From NCBI GenBank assembly GCA_009760885.1, contig CM019701.1, positions 40,142,960 to 40,206,959 of the forward strand: DNA of 64,000 nt. The letters are read 5' to 3'. Shown piece by piece: positions 61,531-64,000 of the stretch. This stretch comes from Achatina immaculata (taxonomy: Eukaryota > Mollusca > Gastropoda > Stylommatophora > Achatinidae). The position numbers and the translations under genes are program-made. The notes beneath the pieces were generated by a model that worked only from the letters and a program-made list of their open reading frames with translations, was not told the origin of the DNA and did not search any database. Within the stretch, counting starts at the first letter, position 1; each line of letters begins with the position of its first letter.

Positions 61531-62281
61531 AAGAGAACCTCTACGGTGATGCTGAAGACCTGGGACGGACTGAAACATTTGTGAGAGAGACTGGTGCCCA
61601 CGCGTGAGTGAACGACTCAGAAGTTAACCAGTGAGGGATGCTTTTCAATTCTTGGTGCAGCCAAATCGCTGGCTTTCATGCACGTCGAATTCTTTTAAGA
61701 TAATACAAGTTTAAGCATTAGAAAAAAAACACACACACACTTTGCTTTCTTTACATGTAAGTTTTATGGTGTCTTGTTATATATTGTAAAAAAAAAATTC
61801 TATAAATATACAGTAAAAGTCGATAACAATTTAATATTCCAGAACAACAGTGTTTCTCTGGTTATCTAATACAAGTAAATACCAGCTGTTTGAACATTTC
61901 TTTTCTTTCATTTTCTGCATCCTTTGCAATCATCTATTTTTATTTATAATACGACAACGAAAATCAGAATAAATTTTTTTTCCCTCTCCCAGGAAAGGAT
62001 CATGCACAAAGCCAGCCATTCGGGTCAGACAACTATTCTTCTCAATTTTGAACTCAGTACTTCATTATTAAATCCTACACTACCCTTCCCCCCCCCCCAC
62101 CACCACCTCCCCCATTTCATTATGCGTTAGTATCACAATATCCTTGCTGGATGAGAGTTTCTGGGACTGGTTAGCTGTTTTCCTAGCGTGTGCACATTGA
62201 GAGCTTTCGATCATTGGTTGTGGAGCGATACTGATTGGAGTGCTAAGGGGAGATAATTTCAGCTTCTCCCGAACTCGGAGC
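61531..62281. other. No gene recognised
   Basis: A CA run at 61729-61739 and a C run at 62090-62098. No exon. Confidence 0.5.
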
Positions 62282-62713
62282 TAAGGATGAAAAGAAAGTC
62301 TGGAGAGAGGAAAAAGAAAAAGATTGAGAGCATAAGAGTAAAGACATAAAAAGTCAAAGAGGTACAAAGAAAGAGATCGATGCAACAAGGAGGTAAAATT
62401 CAGAGTGCCACAGGGAGAGAGAGAAATCCAATGAAAATGGAGAAATACTTTGAGGAAGAGAATAACAAAAAGGAAAAGACAGAAAACGAGAGAAAGCAGG
62501 AAGAGAGGAAATAAAATGAGGAAAACAAAAGGGAAGAAAGTTAAATAGAAAAGAAAATAAAAAGAATAAGAAATGAGGGAAAAACAGAAACAGGAGGAGA
62601 GGACAGGCGAGGACCATACATTTTGCAGAATGATAAAGGCAGTCAATGGAAGTATACCTGCACGGTTCATTGTAGGAAATTAAACAGAAAAAAGAAAACA
62701 GTACACTTTATCT

Positions 62714-62753
<40 letters not shown>

Positions 62754-62905
62754 AGAAAGGGAGAACTGTAGATATAGACAATAATACTGTAGGAAGAGAC
62801 AAATAAAGCTAACGGAGTACAATTAAGAGAAGAATTGGATGAAGAAGAGAAAGAAGAACAAAGTGAAATAAAGAAAAAAATAAGAAAAAAAAACAGTTAA
62901 GAAAA
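62282..62905. repeat. Purine-rich tract with (GA)n at 62716-62758
   Basis: The plus strand is dominated by A and G (GAAA, GAGG, AAAG mixtures) for about 600 bases. It contains a (GA)n core of 20 or so units with one interruption. The minus-strand frames it creates are hydrophobic pseudo-ORFs. Confidence 0.88.
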
Positions 62906-63965
62906 AGAAGATGATGATGATAATGATAACGATGATGACTATTGAAGTAAGTGAAAAAATAAGAAAAAGAAGAAAAAAACATGAAGAAGAAGAACATGAA
63001 CATCAACAACAGCACCAACAACAACTGAAGCAGCAGTAATAACAACAACAACAACAAAACAACAGCAATAGCAGTAACACCAACAACAACAGCCTTAAAA
63101 ACAATAACAGCAGCAATAACAACAACAGCATCAAAAGCAGAAATAACAACAAAATAAAAACAAAAGTAACAACAATAACAACAGCAGCAACACAAGCAAA
63201 AGCACCAATAACAACAACAGCAACAACAATAGCAGCAGCAATAACAACAACAGCACCAATAACAACAACAGCATAAATAACACCAATAGCAGGAATAAGA
63301 ACAGCAGCACCAATAGCAAAAACAGCAGCAGCAATGACAACAAGAGCAGCAACAACAAGAGCAGCAGCAGTAACAACAACAGCACAAATAACAAGAACAA
63401 CATCACCAATAACGAATACAAAAGCAAATATAACAACAACAGCATCAATAACAACAACAACAACAGTAGCAGCAATAACGACAACAGAAGCAAAAACAAC
63501 AATAACAGCAACAGCAATAACAACAGCAGTTTTAATAACAACAATTTTAATAACAACAGCAACAAAAGCATCAACAACAATTTTAATGACAACATCAACA
63601 ACAGCTTTAATAACAATAGCAACAACAGCAGCAACAACAACATAAAAACCAACGACACCACCAACAACATCATCAATGATACCACCACCAACAACAACAA
63701 TGACACCACCACCAACAATAACAACTACAATGACGCCACCACTAACAACAATGACACCAACAATAATAGTGACGCCAACAACAACAATGACACTAACGTT
63801 AACAGTAATGAAACCACCACCAACAACAATGACACACCACTACCAAAAGCAGTGACACCACCACCAATAACAATGACACCACCACCAAGAGCAATGACAC
63901 CACTATCAACAGCAATGACACCACCTACAACAATGACACCACCACCAACAGCAATGACAGTTGTT
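62906..63965. repeat. (AAC)n-rich imperfect trinucleotide repeat, about 1.06 kb
   Basis: AAC, AGC and ACA triplets with ATA interruptions. In the right 250 bases a longer unit, ACAATGACACCACCACCA, recurs every 18-24 bases. All frames through it are artefacts of the repeat. Confidence 0.93.
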
Positions 63966-64000
63966 GTTGATGTTGTCATTAAAACTGTTGTTGATGCTTT

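Noticed and set aside
62809..63979. Cys-rich, Leu-rich and Thr-rich frames up to about 200 codons
   Set aside because: Artefacts of the AAC/AGC trinucleotide repeat; every frame is open because stop triplets are rare in the repeat.

Overview
This is nuclear DNA from an invertebrate animal, probably a mollusc and perhaps a gastropod; that guess rests on the repeat repertoire only. There are spliced host exons with consensus splice sites, tRNA-headed SINEs, several families of APE-type LINEs, hAT-like MITEs and very many minisatellites. There are no operons, Shine-Dalgarno sites or CRISPR arrays. LINE-A to LINE-G, SINE-A to SINE-D and Rep-H are labels used only in this annotation.

Host genes. 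(1) The first coding exon of a protein kinase lies on the minus strand at 122-782. It ends in the glycine-rich ATP loop at a splice donor, so the rest of the gene is outside the window. (2) A complete three-exon tetraspan gene of the claudin/PMP22/clarin type lies on the minus strand (exons 42780-43065, 38435-38587, 35231-35466; 224 residues). All three exons join in phase. Its introns and its upstream region are full of repeats.

Mobile elements. The best preserved is LINE-A. A full-length copy (20978-24167, plus) is flanked by a 12-bp target-site duplication and sits inside a LINE-C copy, which itself sits in a minisatellite. It carries an endonuclease plus reverse-transcriptase ORF broken by one stop codon. 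A near-identical second copy (47177-50246, minus) has three 1-base deletions. Older 3' fragments of LINE-A, B, C, D, E, F and G are scattered throughout. The LINE families end in different short tandem repeats (GA, GAAT or TGAC, GAT, GAA), which suggests RTE-like non-LTR elements; LINE-G has an RNase H domain and is I/Ingi-like. The SINEs combine different tRNA-like heads with a similar central block. Rep-H is a roughly 300-bp dispersed repeat present six times.

Layout. 1-8 kb: kinase exon, LINE-A, Rep-H, SINE-C/B, LINE-D, ACT microsatellite. 7-17 kb: LINE-B copies, SINE-A, two minisatellites, LINE-A, Rep-H, a hAT MITE. 17-26 kb: LINE-C, LINE-E and the nested LINE-A/LINE-C/minisatellite block. 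26-34 kb: minisatellites, SINE-D, a hAT MITE, a long LINE-D copy, SINEs. 34-43.5 kb: the tetraspan gene, with LINE-G, LINE-B and a recent 1.34-kb tandem duplication in its introns. 43.5-51 kb: LINE-G, a 55-bp minisatellite, the second LINE-A. 51-61 kb: Rep-H, SINEs, a TIR element, LINE fragments and long featureless stretches. 61-64 kb: a G-rich minisatellite, a purine tract and an AAC-rich repeat.

The most notable structures are a textbook 5'-inverted (twin-primed) LINE-G insertion at 60820-61173, a fold-back 5' end on LINE-D at 31324-31405, four degenerate hammerhead-ribozyme-like motifs in two repeat families, and the near-perfect tandem duplication abutting the tetraspan exon 1 splice donor.
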